Positions 1 through 7,028 of a stretch of DNA of 19,184 bases are shown here, in pieces. Source of the stretch: JAAYAY01 sp964429355 (GTDB lineage: Bacteria; Planctomycetota; Planctomycetia; Pirellulales; Thermoguttaceae); NCBI GenBank assembly GCA_964429355.1, contig CAYSCH010000163.1, positions 1 to 19,184 on the forward strand, read 5' to 3'. A program made the translations under genes and the position numbers. The notes under the pieces are model-generated. The model saw nothing but the letters and a program-made list of their open reading frames with translations, made no database searches and was not told the origin of the DNA. Numbering within the stretch: the first letter of the stretch is position 1; the number at the start of each line of letters is the position of its first letter.

Positions 1-1
1 T

Positions 2-1015
2 GCCGGCTGCTCGATCGGGGCCCCCGCAAGTTACTACGGTATGAAGAACTACGGTAATGGTGCGCAGAAGCGGGCGGGCAATGCGGTTCCGGGCCTGGAG
101 AAATATCATGGCACGGAGGCGTTTCTGACTGAGGCCCTGACGATCGAGGCCAAGGCGCACGTCGCGGAGGCCGTTAAGGCAGGCAAGCCCTTCTTTCTTT
201 ACCTGGCGCACTACGCCGTGCATGCGCCGTTCAACTCCGATCCGCGATTTGCCGCGAACTACACGAGCTCGGGCAAACCGGAACAGGCCCAGGCCTTTGC
301 CACATTGATTGAGGGCATGGACAAGTCGCTGGGTGATGTGCTCGATCACCTGGATGCGCTTGGCATTGCGGAGAACACGCTCCTGTTTTTCCTCGGCGAC
401 AATGGTTCCGACGCCCCGCTCGGACACGAGCACGCTGTTGCCTGTGCCGCTCCGCTCCGTGGCAAGAAGGGTGCCCATTATGAAGGAGGCATGCGAGTGC
501 CGTTCATCGCTGCCTGGGCAAAGCACAGTGGCGACAACCCCTGGCAAAAGCGTCTGCCGATTCCCGCGGGGTTGGTCCAAAGTCAGCAGGCCGCTGTCTA
601 CGACCTCTTCCCGACGATCCTCTCTCTGGCCGGCACTGAACCGCCGGAGGGGCATGTCGTTGACGGTCTCCGCCTCGATACGCTTCTGGCGGGAGGGCCG
701 GACTCAGGCCGCAAGGAAGAGTTTTTGATGAATTACCCCCACTCGCCCCATCGAAGCAACTATTTTACCTGTTACCGCAACGGCGATTGGAAGGTAATCT
801 ATCACTACTTCCCCTCCGAGGCCTCCGAGAACTCCCACTACCAGCTCTACAACCTTGCCGCCGACCCATTCGAGTCGACCAATCTCGCCCCCTCGAATGC
901 CGACGAGCTCCGCCGGATGATGGAGGGCCTGATTAGGAGCATGGAAAGACACAATGCCCTCTGTCCGGTCACAGAGGAAAACGGCGGCATTCCGCTGAAG
1001 CCGGTGATGCCATGA
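2..1015 (+). CDS. Sulfatase, C-terminal part (5' end outside window)
   Basis: Formylglycine-dependent arylsulfatase family (alkaline phosphatase superfamily), which hydrolyses sulfate esters, probably on sulfated polysaccharides and probably outside the cytoplasm. The frame is open from base 2, so the ATG at 41 is almost certainly internal. The catalytic C-x-P/A-x-R motif and any signal peptide lie upstream and are not seen. Visible family marks, counted from the ATG at 41, are KPFFLYLAHYAVHAPF (about residues 49-64), the metal-binding FLGDNGSD (about 117-124), RGKKGAHYEGGMRVPF (about 140-155), and a C-terminal region with YQLYNLAADPFESTNLA typical of planctomycete sulfatases. It ends in TGA, followed 15 bases later by a GC-rich hairpin. 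The family call is firm; the substrate is unknown. Confidence 0.93.
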   Translation, partial: AGCSIGAPASYYGMKNYGNGAQKRAGNAVPGLEKYHGTEAFLTEALTIEAKAHVAEAVKAGKPFFLYLAHYAVHAPFNSDPRFAANYTSSGKPEQAQAFATLIEGMDKSLGDVLDHLDALGIAENTLLFFLGDNGSDAPLGHEHAVACAAPLRGKKGAHYEGGMRVPFIAAWAKHSGDNPWQKRLPIPAGLVQSQQAAVYDLFPTILSLAGTEPPEGHVVDGLRLDTLLAGGPDSGRKEEFLMNYPHSPHRSNYFTCYRNGDWKVIYHYFPSEASENSHYQLYNLAADPFESTNLAPSNADELRRMMEGLIRSMERHNALCPVTEENGGIPLKPVMP

Positions 1016-1030
1016 TGGCGGCCGGATGGT

Positions 1031-1055
1031 GAGTCCCGGGCGCCGCGCCGGACTC
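1031..1055 (+). terminator. Hairpin after the sulfatase, possible terminator
   Basis: GAGTCC (1031-1036) pairs with GGACTC (1050-1055) around a GC-rich loop, 15 bases after the sulfatase stop. No T-run follows, so it is at best an atypical terminator or an RNA 3'-end stabiliser. Confidence 0.35.
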
Positions 1056-1060
1056 ACATT

Positions 1061-1178
1061 GGTCGGCGGGTGCGAGAAGAGGCTAGGGGGCACGCAGTTC
1101 TCCGATTCTGCGTCTGCCGCCAGGACTCGGGCTAATGGCGCCCCTTTCGGTTCTCCTGTGTGACCAATCCCGCCGACC
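1061..1178. other. Candidate structured element with 10-bp closing stem
   Basis: In the 393-base gap between sulfatase and moxR, GGTCGGCGGG (1061-1070) is a perfect 10-bp inverted match to CCCGCCGACC (1169-1178). Inside lie a 6-bp hairpin ACGCAG/CTGCGT (1092-1097 with 1108-1113) and a 4-bp hairpin GGGC/GCCC (1129-1132 with 1140-1143). ATTGG (1058-1062) and CCAAT (1164-1168) give a competing pair. This looks like a small multibranched fold, but the region is GC-rich and chance pairing is possible. No known RNA family was recognised and the strand is undecided. Confidence 0.35.
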
Positions 1179-1243
1179 GAGCCGCCGCCGAAGACACTTC
1201 TGGCAATAAGGCCACCGAACCCAAGTTCCGGTAGGTTCCCGCC

Positions 1244-1272
1244 TTCCTCACTTTTGATTAGACTGTGAGGAA
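1244..1272. other. 8-bp hairpin upstream of moxR
   Basis: TTCCTCAC (1244-1251) pairs perfectly with GTGAGGAA (1265-1272) around a 13-base AT-rich loop, 136 bases before the moxR start. It could be an operator-like palindrome or part of the mRNA leader. On the minus strand the adjoining bases 1271-1285 resemble, with one mismatch in 15, the right end of the dispersed repeat described at 3440-3515. Confidence 0.3.
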
Positions 1273-1408
1273 AGCCCTGGCAGAAGTGGCCGATATCCTG
1301 TCCGCTAGAATGGTGCTGCGATGCCTGCGAATCGTTGTAAGTATCTGACCTGCAATCGGTTGCATTGATGTCATGTCGTTCAAAGATGGATCGTGAGGAG
1401 AACGCTGC

Positions 1409-2719
1409 ATGTTGAGTTCTCAACCGGCCACTTCCGGTCAGATGACGCCTGAAGAGGCAGTCCGCCGGGTCGCACAGACTCGCGAAATGCTCTCGCAGGA
1501 GGTTCACAAGGTCATCATCGGGCAGGACGAGATGCTGGAACAGATGCTCATCTGCATCTTCTCGCGTGGCCATTGTCTGACGATTGGAGTCCCGGGGCTG
1601 GCCAAGACTCTGACCATATCGACGCTGGCCAGGGCCCTGGCGATGAACTTCAGCCGGATCCAGTTCACTCCCGACCTGATGCCAAGCGACATCACCGGCA
1701 CGGAGATCATCGATCAGGACCAAGCCACCGGGCAGCGCCAGTTCCGGTTCGTGAAGGGACCGATTTTCTCGAACGTGGTCCTTGCCGACGAGATCAACCG
1801 CACGCCCCCCAAGACCCAGGCGGCGCTGCTCCAGGCGATGCAGGAATACGAGGTCACCTGCGCAGGAAAGACGTACCCGCTCGATCCGCCGTTCTTCGTG
1901 ATGGCTACGCAGAACCCAATTGAGCAGGAGGGGACTTATCCGCTCCCGGAAGCGCAACTCGATCGGTTCATGCTGTCGATCAACATTGGCTATCCGTCGC
2001 GGGACGAAGAACGGGAGATTGTGCTGGCAACGACCCAGACTGTCAAGAAAGACGTCAACCCGGTGCTCCACGGGCGGGACATTCTCTGGATCCAACAGTT
2101 GGTTCGCCAGGTGCCAGCCAGCCAGCACATGGTCGACTACGCCGTCGATCTGGTTCGCGCCACTCGTCCCCGGGAAGACTATTCACCCGACTTTGCGAAG
2201 AACTGGCTGGCATGGGGTGCCGGGCCTCGGGCCGCCCAGAACATGATCCTCGGGGCGAAGGCGAGGGCAATTCTACATGGCCGTTTCGCGGTGACCGCGG
2301 AAGACATCCGCGTGATAGCCTATCCAGTGCTCCGGCACCGTCTTTTCACGAACTTCAATGCGGATGCGGAAGGGGTCGATGTCAACCAGGTGATCGACAG
2401 GATCCTGGCCACGGTCAAAGAGCCGGCCTATGGTGACGCAGTCGCGGCGCAGCCGCGAACGGTCAAGATTTCTCCAGCCCCCACCGCGGCGAAGGCGGGC
2501 GAGATGGCGATTCCTTCGCCCGCGGCTCCGCCGACTCCGTCAGCGGGTGCCGCAGCGGGCGTGGCTGCCGCCGCGGAGGCCGCCGCGGCAACATCGCGGG
2601 CGGCAGCCCCGCCGACTCCTGCTGCCCCGCCTTCGTTCAGGCGGTCGGGCAGCGGAAAGCCCACGACCAGCGGCCCTCCGCCGTCGGGCCCGGTCCCGCC
2701 TCCCGGCGGGTTACGGTGA
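1409..2719 (+). CDS. MoxR-family AAA+ ATPase with Ala/Pro-rich C-terminal tail
   Basis: AAA+ ATPase of the MoxR family, cytoplasmic, generally a chaperone-like factor for maturation of other proteins or complexes. Walker A GVPGLAKT is at residues 60-67, Walker B VVLADEIN at 123-130, sensor 1 MATQNP around 165-170 with N169, and the family motif EGTYPLPEAQLDRF at 174-187. The MoxR fold ends near residue 345. The remaining ~90 residues are an Ala/Pro/Gly-rich low-complexity tail, longer than usual for the family. The start is supported by GAGGAG at 1395-1400 with 8 bases of spacing. MoxR genes usually sit beside DUF58, transglutaminase or VWA-domain genes; none is present here, so the client is unknown. 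The ATPase call is firm. Confidence 0.95.
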   Translation: MLSSQPATSGQMTPEEAVRRVAQTREMLSQEVHKVIIGQDEMLEQMLICIFSRGHCLTIGVPGLAKTLTISTLARALAMNFSRIQFTPDLMPSDITGTEIIDQDQATGQRQFRFVKGPIFSNVVLADEINRTPPKTQAALLQAMQEYEVTCAGKTYPLDPPFFVMATQNPIEQEGTYPLPEAQLDRFMLSINIGYPSRDEEREIVLATTQTVKKDVNPVLHGRDILWIQQLVRQVPASQHMVDYAVDLVRATRPREDYSPDFAKNWLAWGAGPRAAQNMILGAKARAILHGRFAVTAEDIRVIAYPVLRHRLFTNFNADAEGVDVNQVIDRILATVKEPAYGDAVAAQPRTVKISPAPTAAKAGEMAIPSPAAPPTPSAGAAAGVAAAAEAAAATSRAAAPPTPAAPPSFRRSGSGKPTTSGPPPSGPVPPPGGLR

Positions 2720-3078
2720 ATGGGGTATCGCGTCGTACCGCTCCCGAGCATAACGGGGCATTCAGGAAGAACCTGCGTCGCTCATTGCGAAGTGGTTCCG
2801 GCGAGATGTCGAAAAAAGGCCGCCGCCCAGATTCACGGCGCAAGGGAAGATCAAGCCTTCTGAGCCCACCGTCGGATCGCCACCGAAATGGGGCGGAGGC
2901 GGAACTCGCCACGGAATGGGAATGGACAAGACGCACCGAACGGCAATCGCCGCCACCCACGCCTGGTGAGTGGCGGCGTCTGAGTCGTTCTCGCAATCAG
3001 GCGAGGTTTTCAGATACGAGTATTCTCGTGGATACGGTGGATTGTCCGCGAGTTGGGAAAGCCCCTGCGATCCGGCGG
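2720..3078. other. Intergenic region between moxR and the solo HTH gene
   Basis: These 359 bases lie between the moxR stop and the stop of the LuxR-type gene on the other strand (convergent). No convincing gene is seen: the open frames are Arg/Ser/Pro-rich antisense products. It holds one strong hairpin (2948-2978). Confidence 0.5.
2948..2978. terminator. 9-bp perfect hairpin between convergent genes
   Basis: CGCCGCCAC (2948-2956) pairs perfectly with GTGGCGGCG (2970-2978) around a 13-base loop. It lies 229 bases after the moxR stop and 100 bases beyond the end of the minus-strand HTH gene, a suitable place for a bidirectional terminator. No T-run follows on either strand. Confidence 0.4.
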
Positions 3079-3342
3079 TCAGTTCCAGCCGTCTTTCGAT
3101 CGGCCGCATTTGCGTTTTTCGGCAGGCGTGAGTTTGTCGGTCATGCTGCTCACCTTCAGCTTGAGCGCGAGCCGGGTAAGCAGAGCGGCTTTGTCCGTCC
3201 CCAGCTTGGCCATTGCCCGAGCCTTGTGGTTGTCGGCGGTGCTCTTGGCGAGCTTGAGGATCTTGCCAATCTCTTCGCAGGTGCAACCCAGGCTAGCCAG
3301 GCGGACAACTTCTTTTTCTCGGGGTGTCAATTCGGACGCCAT
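3079..3342 (-). CDS. Small solo LuxR/GerE-type helix-turn-helix regulator
   Basis: An 87-residue protein made of little more than a LuxR C-terminal (GerE) DNA-binding domain. ELTPREKEVVRLASLGCT and EEIGKILKLAKSTADNHKARAMAKLGT match the family's first helices and recognition helix (roughly residues 4-51). No receiver or ligand domain is present, so it should bind DNA without its own sensing domain. The end, TDKLTPAEKRKCGRSKDGWN, resembles a tail I associate with small planctomycete LuxR-like proteins. The ATG at 3342 is preferred over a TTG at 3357 because GAGGG (3351-3355) lies 8 bases before it. The gene is upstream-bounded by a 653-base gap, and its target genes are unknown. Confidence 0.88.
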   Translation of the reverse strand: MASELTPREKEVVRLASLGCTCEEIGKILKLAKSTADNHKARAMAKLGTDKAALLTRLALKLKVSSMTDKLTPAEKRKCGRSKDGWN

Positions 3343-3350
3343 AAGAAATA

Positions 3351-3355
3351 CCCTC
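3351..3355 (-). promoter_or_regulatory. Ribosome binding site deciding the HTH gene start
   Basis: GAGGG on the minus strand with 8 bases to the ATG at 3342. It overlaps the alternative TTG start at 3357, which it therefore argues against. Confidence 0.6.
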
Positions 3356-3439
3356 AACAGGATGTGTCAGTAAGGAGGTGCCAAGGATATTTATACAGAC
3401 AATGCGATGCGATTACCAGATACGGCCCGGGCCGAAGAT

Positions 3440-3515
3440 GCTTTTTAGAGCCGTGAGCCAAACCGCCGATTGTGCAAATCCAAGCCCGACTCCTGCGTTC
3501 TGTCAGGGCTTTTTA
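3440..3515 (+). repeat. Dispersed intergenic repeat, copy 1, with terminator-like hairpin
   Basis: This stretch resembles 11347-11423. Shared blocks in the same order are TTAGAGCCG, CCGATTGTGCA, ATCCA, GCCCG and CTGT(C/T)AGGGCTT(T/C)TTA. About 44 bases at the left align without gaps at roughly 80% by eye; the middle differs in length. This copy is flanked by the direct repeat GCTTTTTA (3440-3447 and 3508-3515). Its right half forms a hairpin, AAGCCCGAC (3482-3490) with GTCAGGGCTT (3502-3511, one bulged A), running into a T-tract on the plus strand. It could thus act as a terminator, although no plus-strand gene ends nearby. Confidence 0.6.
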
Positions 3516-3995
3516 CGAGTGTCCTCCAAAGCGTTTCGATTCATGGCCAATGCATTTGCGAGGGCCTGAGCCAGGTCTACGTGGAGGAATCACTCGGCAC
3601 ATCGCCTGCGGACGGACGAGTTGGCCGCATCCGGGAATCATTCGGACAGAACGGCCGCCGGAGAATCTGCAAATGGTCCCCGACGGCAATTTCAAGGTCG
3701 TGGAAAAACCGACAAGGAACTCGACGAGCGTGTCGTGGGGGGCGGTGGTTCCTCGCGGGGTAGCGAGTCATCAGGAATACCAAGAAGCGAAAAGTCCGAG
3801 AATTCCTGGGAATCACGGGCTGGAAGGTATTGTTGCCCCCCATGCGGACGGGTGGCGAACGTCCTGCAGATTCGGCGGGGTAACGGCTGTACTGATATTT
3901 GCAGGCTGGGAGCGGCAGTTACCCCTCTAGAGGGAATCGAGCAGAGGAACTCCACATTCCGATGCCGATTGAGTTTTCGGCCGATTTCGACATGC

Positions 3996-4415
3996 TTACC
4001 AAAAGAGACTGACAACCCAATTGGCCACGAGCAGAACGATCAGGGTGTAGCCAAAACCTTGCGGCAACCATTTTCCCAAGGGGTAATCCTGCTTACGGAC
4101 GAGCGCCAGGATGCGGTAGGGGAACTGTAACAGCACGGCAACGGCTATGACCCACCCGAGTGGGTGCAGGGCCAGCGACCGGGCAAACTGACCTTGAAAG
4201 AAACACAGCAGGCTTCGCGTCAGCCCGCAACCGGGGCAATCGATGCCCAGCAGGCTCTTCGACATGCAGAGGCTCGGCATTGGCAACCCCGCCATCCCGG
4301 CCAGTTCCACACGGTCGTTGGTCGGCACGCGGAAGACGACCGCCGACGCCACGATGGCGCAGGCCACGATCAACATGAAGCGGTGGCGCTTCCACCAACT
4401 GTTTTTTATTTCCAA
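3996..4415 (-). CDS. DUF2752 domain membrane protein
   Basis: 139-residue membrane protein of the DUF2752 family, whose function is not established. The hallmark CPGCGLTRSLL is at residues 60-70 (two cysteines, C60 and C63) and is followed by LALHPLGW, also typical. Three hydrophobic segments are visible, about 14-30, 84-100 and 120-137, preceded by a basic N-terminus (WWKRHRF). The start is uncertain: 4415 is a TTG with only a weak upstream purine stretch, and an ATG at 4376 would drop 13 residues and begin right at the first membrane segment. No ATG lies upstream in this frame before a stop. It follows the Gfo/Idh/MocA gene by 41 bases on the same strand, so it may be co-transcribed. The family call is good, the role unknown. 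Confidence 0.85.
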   Translation of the reverse strand: MEIKNSWWKRHRFMLIVACAIVASAVVFRVPTNDRVELAGMAGLPMPSLCMSKSLLGIDCPGCGLTRSLLCFFQGQFARSLALHPLGWVIAVAVLLQFPYRILALVRKQDYPLGKWLPQGFGYTLIVLLVANWVVSLFW

Positions 4416-4456
4416 GGGCGTCCCAGACTTCGATCGTAATATTGCTCATAATGGAT

Positions 4457-5494
4457 CTACTTCGCCGGGGCTCCGCGCTCGGCGTTGAACTTCTTTGCCT
4501 TCTCCATCATTTCGGCGATCGACACCGGCTTGCCGCCCTGCCGCTTACTCTCGTCGGCGGCTTCCATGAAGGCAAACAGCTCGATCGTCTCTTCCTTGGG
4601 GATCGGGGACACGCCGGACTTGAAGAACTTGCAGATTTCTTCCACAAGGGGCTTGTAACCTTCGTAGTCCCCGCCCGGCTGAATACCCTTGGTGCCGAAC
4701 ACGGTGGCGCCGTAGCCGGGTTTTCCGGCGCGGATGCCACGGAAGGTGCCGATGCGACCGCCTTTCCAGGTTCCCACGACGAAATGGGTCCCGTCGGTGG
4801 CCGTGCACGAAACCGTCTCGCATCCCTGCCCCATGATCGTGAATAGGATCTCGCAGCCGTGAACGCCGTACCAGAAGAGATCGGGATGGTGCTCTTCCAG
4901 ACTGCACGGGCTGTAAGCGTCGCAGCCGCGGATTTCGCCGATGGGGGAGTTATTACGCATCTGCTGGAATCCGGAGGCATACCGCAGCGAGGAACTGGAG
5001 AAGCAGGGCACCTTGGCTTCCTCGGCAAGTCGGAAGATCTCCAGCACGTCGGCGAGCGAACCGGCCATCGGCTTGTCGATGAACAGCGGTTTGCACGCTG
5101 CGATGGCCGGTTTGGCCTGTTCGAGGTGCGGACGACCGTCAACGCTTTCCAGCAGAATCACGTCGACGTGAGGCAGCATCTCCTCGATAGTATCGTAGAT
5201 TGTGACACCTTTGTCGCGCAACTTCTGGGTGTAGCCCTCCACCCGCTCATAGCTGCTGGGGTTGTCCATGGTGGGGCCGGGAAAGCCGGCCGTAACGACC
5301 ACGTCTGCAAGCACTCCCTCCGCATTGGGGTCGTTGAGCACGTCGGTGAACGCCACCACATGGGACGTCGTAAGGCCGATGATCCCTGCCCGCAGGGCAC
5401 CCTCCCGAACCTTCGGTGGTTCGGCCGACAGCGAGCAGGCTGGAGCCGCCAGCAGAAACGCGGTGACAGAACAGGCAAGCAGTGAGCGAAACAT
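4457..5494 (-). CDS. Exported Gfo/Idh/MocA-type oxidoreductase (Sec-type signal)
   Basis: 345-residue NAD(P)-dependent oxidoreductase family protein. A signal peptide is visible (FRSLLACSVTAFLLAAPACSLSA, cleavage probably after residue 24; the cysteine at 20 is not in a canonical lipobox). The Rossmann start is RAGIIGLTTSHVVAF (about 35-49), which lacks the usual GxGxxG. The lysine motif appears as FIDKPMAG (138-145), DKP in place of EKP. A C-terminal substrate half follows, with HPDLFWYGVHGCEIL. The start is fixed by GGAGG (5501-5505) with 6 bases of spacing. The Tat-exported TIM-barrel gene lies 159 bases upstream on the same strand, which suggests joint action on an exported sugar. The substrate is unknown, and because of the altered glycine motif nucleotide binding is not certain. 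Confidence 0.88.
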   Translation of the reverse strand: MFRSLLACSVTAFLLAAPACSLSAEPPKVREGALRAGIIGLTTSHVVAFTDVLNDPNAEGVLADVVVTAGFPGPTMDNPSSYERVEGYTQKLRDKGVTIYDTIEEMLPHVDVILLESVDGRPHLEQAKPAIAACKPLFIDKPMAGSLADVLEIFRLAEEAKVPCFSSSSLRYASGFQQMRNNSPIGEIRGCDAYSPCSLEEHHPDLFWYGVHGCEILFTIMGQGCETVSCTATDGTHFVVGTWKGGRIGTFRGIRAGKPGYGATVFGTKGIQPGGDYEGYKPLVEEICKFFKSGVSPIPKEETIELFAFMEAADESKRQGGKPVSIAEMMEKAKKFNAERGAPAK

Positions 5495-5554
5495 GAGAAT
5501 CCTCCGAAAAGGTGCTCTTGAGTGGTGGTTGCTGTGCCGTTAAGGAGTTCAGGA

Positions 5555-5600
5555 CTCAGCCTGCCGGATCGGGCAGCCGTTCGAGCAACGGCAGGCTGAG
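5555..5600. terminator. 12-bp perfect hairpin between TIM-barrel and oxidoreductase genes
   Basis: CTCAGCCTGCCG (5555-5566) pairs perfectly with CGGCAGGCTGAG (5589-5600) around a 22-base loop. A smaller hairpin, GCCGTT/AACGGC (5576-5581 with 5587-5592), overlaps the right arm, so the two cannot form fully together. It lies 53 bases after the TIM-barrel stop (minus strand) and 60 bases before the next gene start. No T-run follows, so an RNA-stabilising or attenuator-like role is as likely as termination. Confidence 0.5.
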
Positions 5601-5653
5601 ATTCTAACCTTTGGCAGACGAAGATGCGAACCCCAAGGGGCGGGCATGAGAAC

Positions 5654-6619
5654 TCATTGGCCAGCGATGATGGCGTCGAGTCGCTTGTTCTGTTCCTCGA
5701 GCGAGAGGCCGCCGCTCCCTTCGATGGTCATGTAACCGTTGTAGCCGATTTCCTCGATGCAGTTGCGTACGGCAGGCCAGTCGACCTGGCCATCGCGGAT
5801 GTCGACGAATGTTCCGCCACTTGGGTTGGACTTGTCGATCACGAAGTCTTTGACGTGCATCTTGACGATCAGGTTACCCAAGACCGCGAGCCACTCCTCG
5901 GGCTTGGCGTACTTGACGTGATTGCCAATATCGTAGTAGGCCTTGACCCAAGGGCTGCCGAAGGACGCGATGAAGTTGGCCGCCAGTTTTGGCCTGACCC
6001 AGAAGTTGTTCCACACGTTCTCCAGCGCGATGATTACCCCCGTCTTTTCGGCCACCGGGATCAGTTCCTCGACGGCCTTCCGCGAAGCGTCGGTGGCACG
6101 GTTCTGTTCGGCGATATAGTCCGCATACGGGGCATTGTCCCCTGCCACCACCTGCGTCACGTGCGACGTTTTTTCGTCCAGCTCGATGTCAAAATCCCAC
6201 GGTTGGGGGATTGCGACCTTGGCGTTCAGGCGGCACGGAACCAGCAGCAGGGCGCTTGCGCCGTAAGCCTGGGTGGTCGTCAGGGCCTGCTTCACCTGGG
6301 CAATCTCTTTGGCAGCCACCGCCGGGTCATTGAAGTTCGCCCAGCCGAACAAGAGGGAATGTATCTCCATCGAGAGTGACTCGGCGAGCTTGCGAGCGGC
6401 GGCTGCCTTTTCGATGGGAACGTCCCACTGTTGCGACACTTCGATCCCGTCAAACCCAGCCGCCTTCCAGGCGGTGAGGGTCTTTTCGTCGGGTGTGCCG
6501 ATGAGGGACTTTTTCAGCCGAGTCTTGAAGGGGGCAGCGTGCAGATCTCCTGCGGCAAGCAGGCCCGCGGTCGCGGCGGAAGCGGCGAGGAACTGGCGGC
6601 GATTGAACACATCTGGCAT
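5654..6619 (-). CDS. Tat-exported sugar isomerase/epimerase-like TIM-barrel protein
   Basis: 321-residue protein of the AP-endonuclease-2/xylose-isomerase-like TIM-barrel family. A twin-arginine signal is seen at the start (NRRQFLAASAATAGLLAAG, residues 6-24, cleavage near LHAA). Candidate metal ligands fit the family's Glu-Asp-His-Glu pattern: E200 in ALENVWNNF, D230 in YYDIGNH, H255 in KMHVKDF and E300 in TIEGSGG. Members isomerise or epimerise sugars, and some are lyases on 3-keto-glycosides. Export of a metal-folded barrel by Tat fits a periplasmic role. GGAG (6628-6631) lies 8 bases before the ATG. The exported oxidoreductase gene follows downstream, supporting a linked step. The exact reaction is unknown; the family call is firm. 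Confidence 0.92.
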   Translation of the reverse strand: MPDVFNRRQFLAASAATAGLLAAGDLHAAPFKTRLKKSLIGTPDEKTLTAWKAAGFDGIEVSQQWDVPIEKAAAARKLAESLSMEIHSLLFGWANFNDPAVAAKEIAQVKQALTTTQAYGASALLLVPCRLNAKVAIPQPWDFDIELDEKTSHVTQVVAGDNAPYADYIAEQNRATDASRKAVEELIPVAEKTGVIIALENVWNNFWVRPKLAANFIASFGSPWVKAYYDIGNHVKYAKPEEWLAVLGNLIVKMHVKDFVIDKSNPSGGTFVDIRDGQVDWPAVRNCIEEIGYNGYMTIEGSGGLSLEEQNKRLDAIIAGQ

Positions 6620-7028
6620 GGCAGAAACTCCGAGTCTTCAGCGGTTGTGGGCAACTTGGGATGCGAATCAGCGATCCACAGTATGCCAAACGCCCAATCG
6701 GCGGTCAAATTTCCCCTCCGATGACCCGTGTCGACCAGAGAACCAGAAAGTACGCATCGCCGCCGGCAAGGTCCGGCCCTGGGAGATAGAGGAACTGTCT
6801 GGGGAGTCGGTCGCGGGTACCTCTGTCGGCGGGGGTCGGAATGGGAATATCCGTTGCCTCAGCAACCCAGGTCGGGTAAGCTACGCGTTTTGGCGGGTGT
6901 TGAGACCGTGAATGTGCGGTTTCTCCAGTTGGTACGGAGGGGCACCGGAGTGCCGGCACCAAGAGTTTCCCCGCTGATGGCCGATACATGCTCGACAGCA
7001 CTAAGTGACAACCCGGAGAGATCGAGAA
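6620..7028. other. Divergent intergenic region
   Basis: 409 bases between the divergent TIM-barrel and DUF1573 genes, so it should hold promoters for both. A short hairpin GGCAC/GTGCC (6941-6945 with 6950-6954) is visible. Open frames crossing it (6728-7120 +, 6705-7727 -) look noncoding. No promoter could be assigned with confidence. Confidence 0.45.
7015..7020 (+). promoter_or_regulatory. Ribosome binding site deciding the DUF1573 gene start
   Basis: GGAGAG ends 8 bases before the GTG at 7029. It lies inside the coding frame of the alternative GTG at 7005, which has no comparable site and would put extra charged residues before the signal peptide. Confidence 0.55.

Larger units (their letters stand above)
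3343..3995. other. Long intergenic region with dispersed repeat copy
   Basis: 653 bases between the solo HTH gene and DUF2752, both on the minus strand. Open frames here (for example 3472-3930 +, 3621-4130 +) have no recognisable domain, no good ribosome binding site and compositions typical of noncoding shadow. The region must carry the HTH gene promoter and contains repeat copy 1 (3440-3515). Otherwise nothing is recognised. Confidence 0.5.

Noticed and set aside
704..2128. Long minus-strand open frame (474 residues) across the sulfatase end, gap and moxR
   Set aside because: It lies antisense to two well-supported genes, is Arg/His/Gly-rich, has no domain, and is a typical shadow in GC-rich DNA.
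2716..3456. Plus-strand frame of 246 residues overlapping the moxR stop and the HTH gene
   Set aside because: Arg/Ser-rich, no domain, and antisense to the well-supported LuxR-type gene.
3472..3930. Plus-strand frame of 152 residues in the 653-base gap
   Set aside because: No recognisable family, no ribosome binding site, and it starts inside the dispersed repeat.
5576..5592. GCCGTTCGAGCAACGGC as a tRNA T-arm
   Set aside because: No acceptor, D-arm or anticodon arm is found around it; it is better explained as part of the hairpin.
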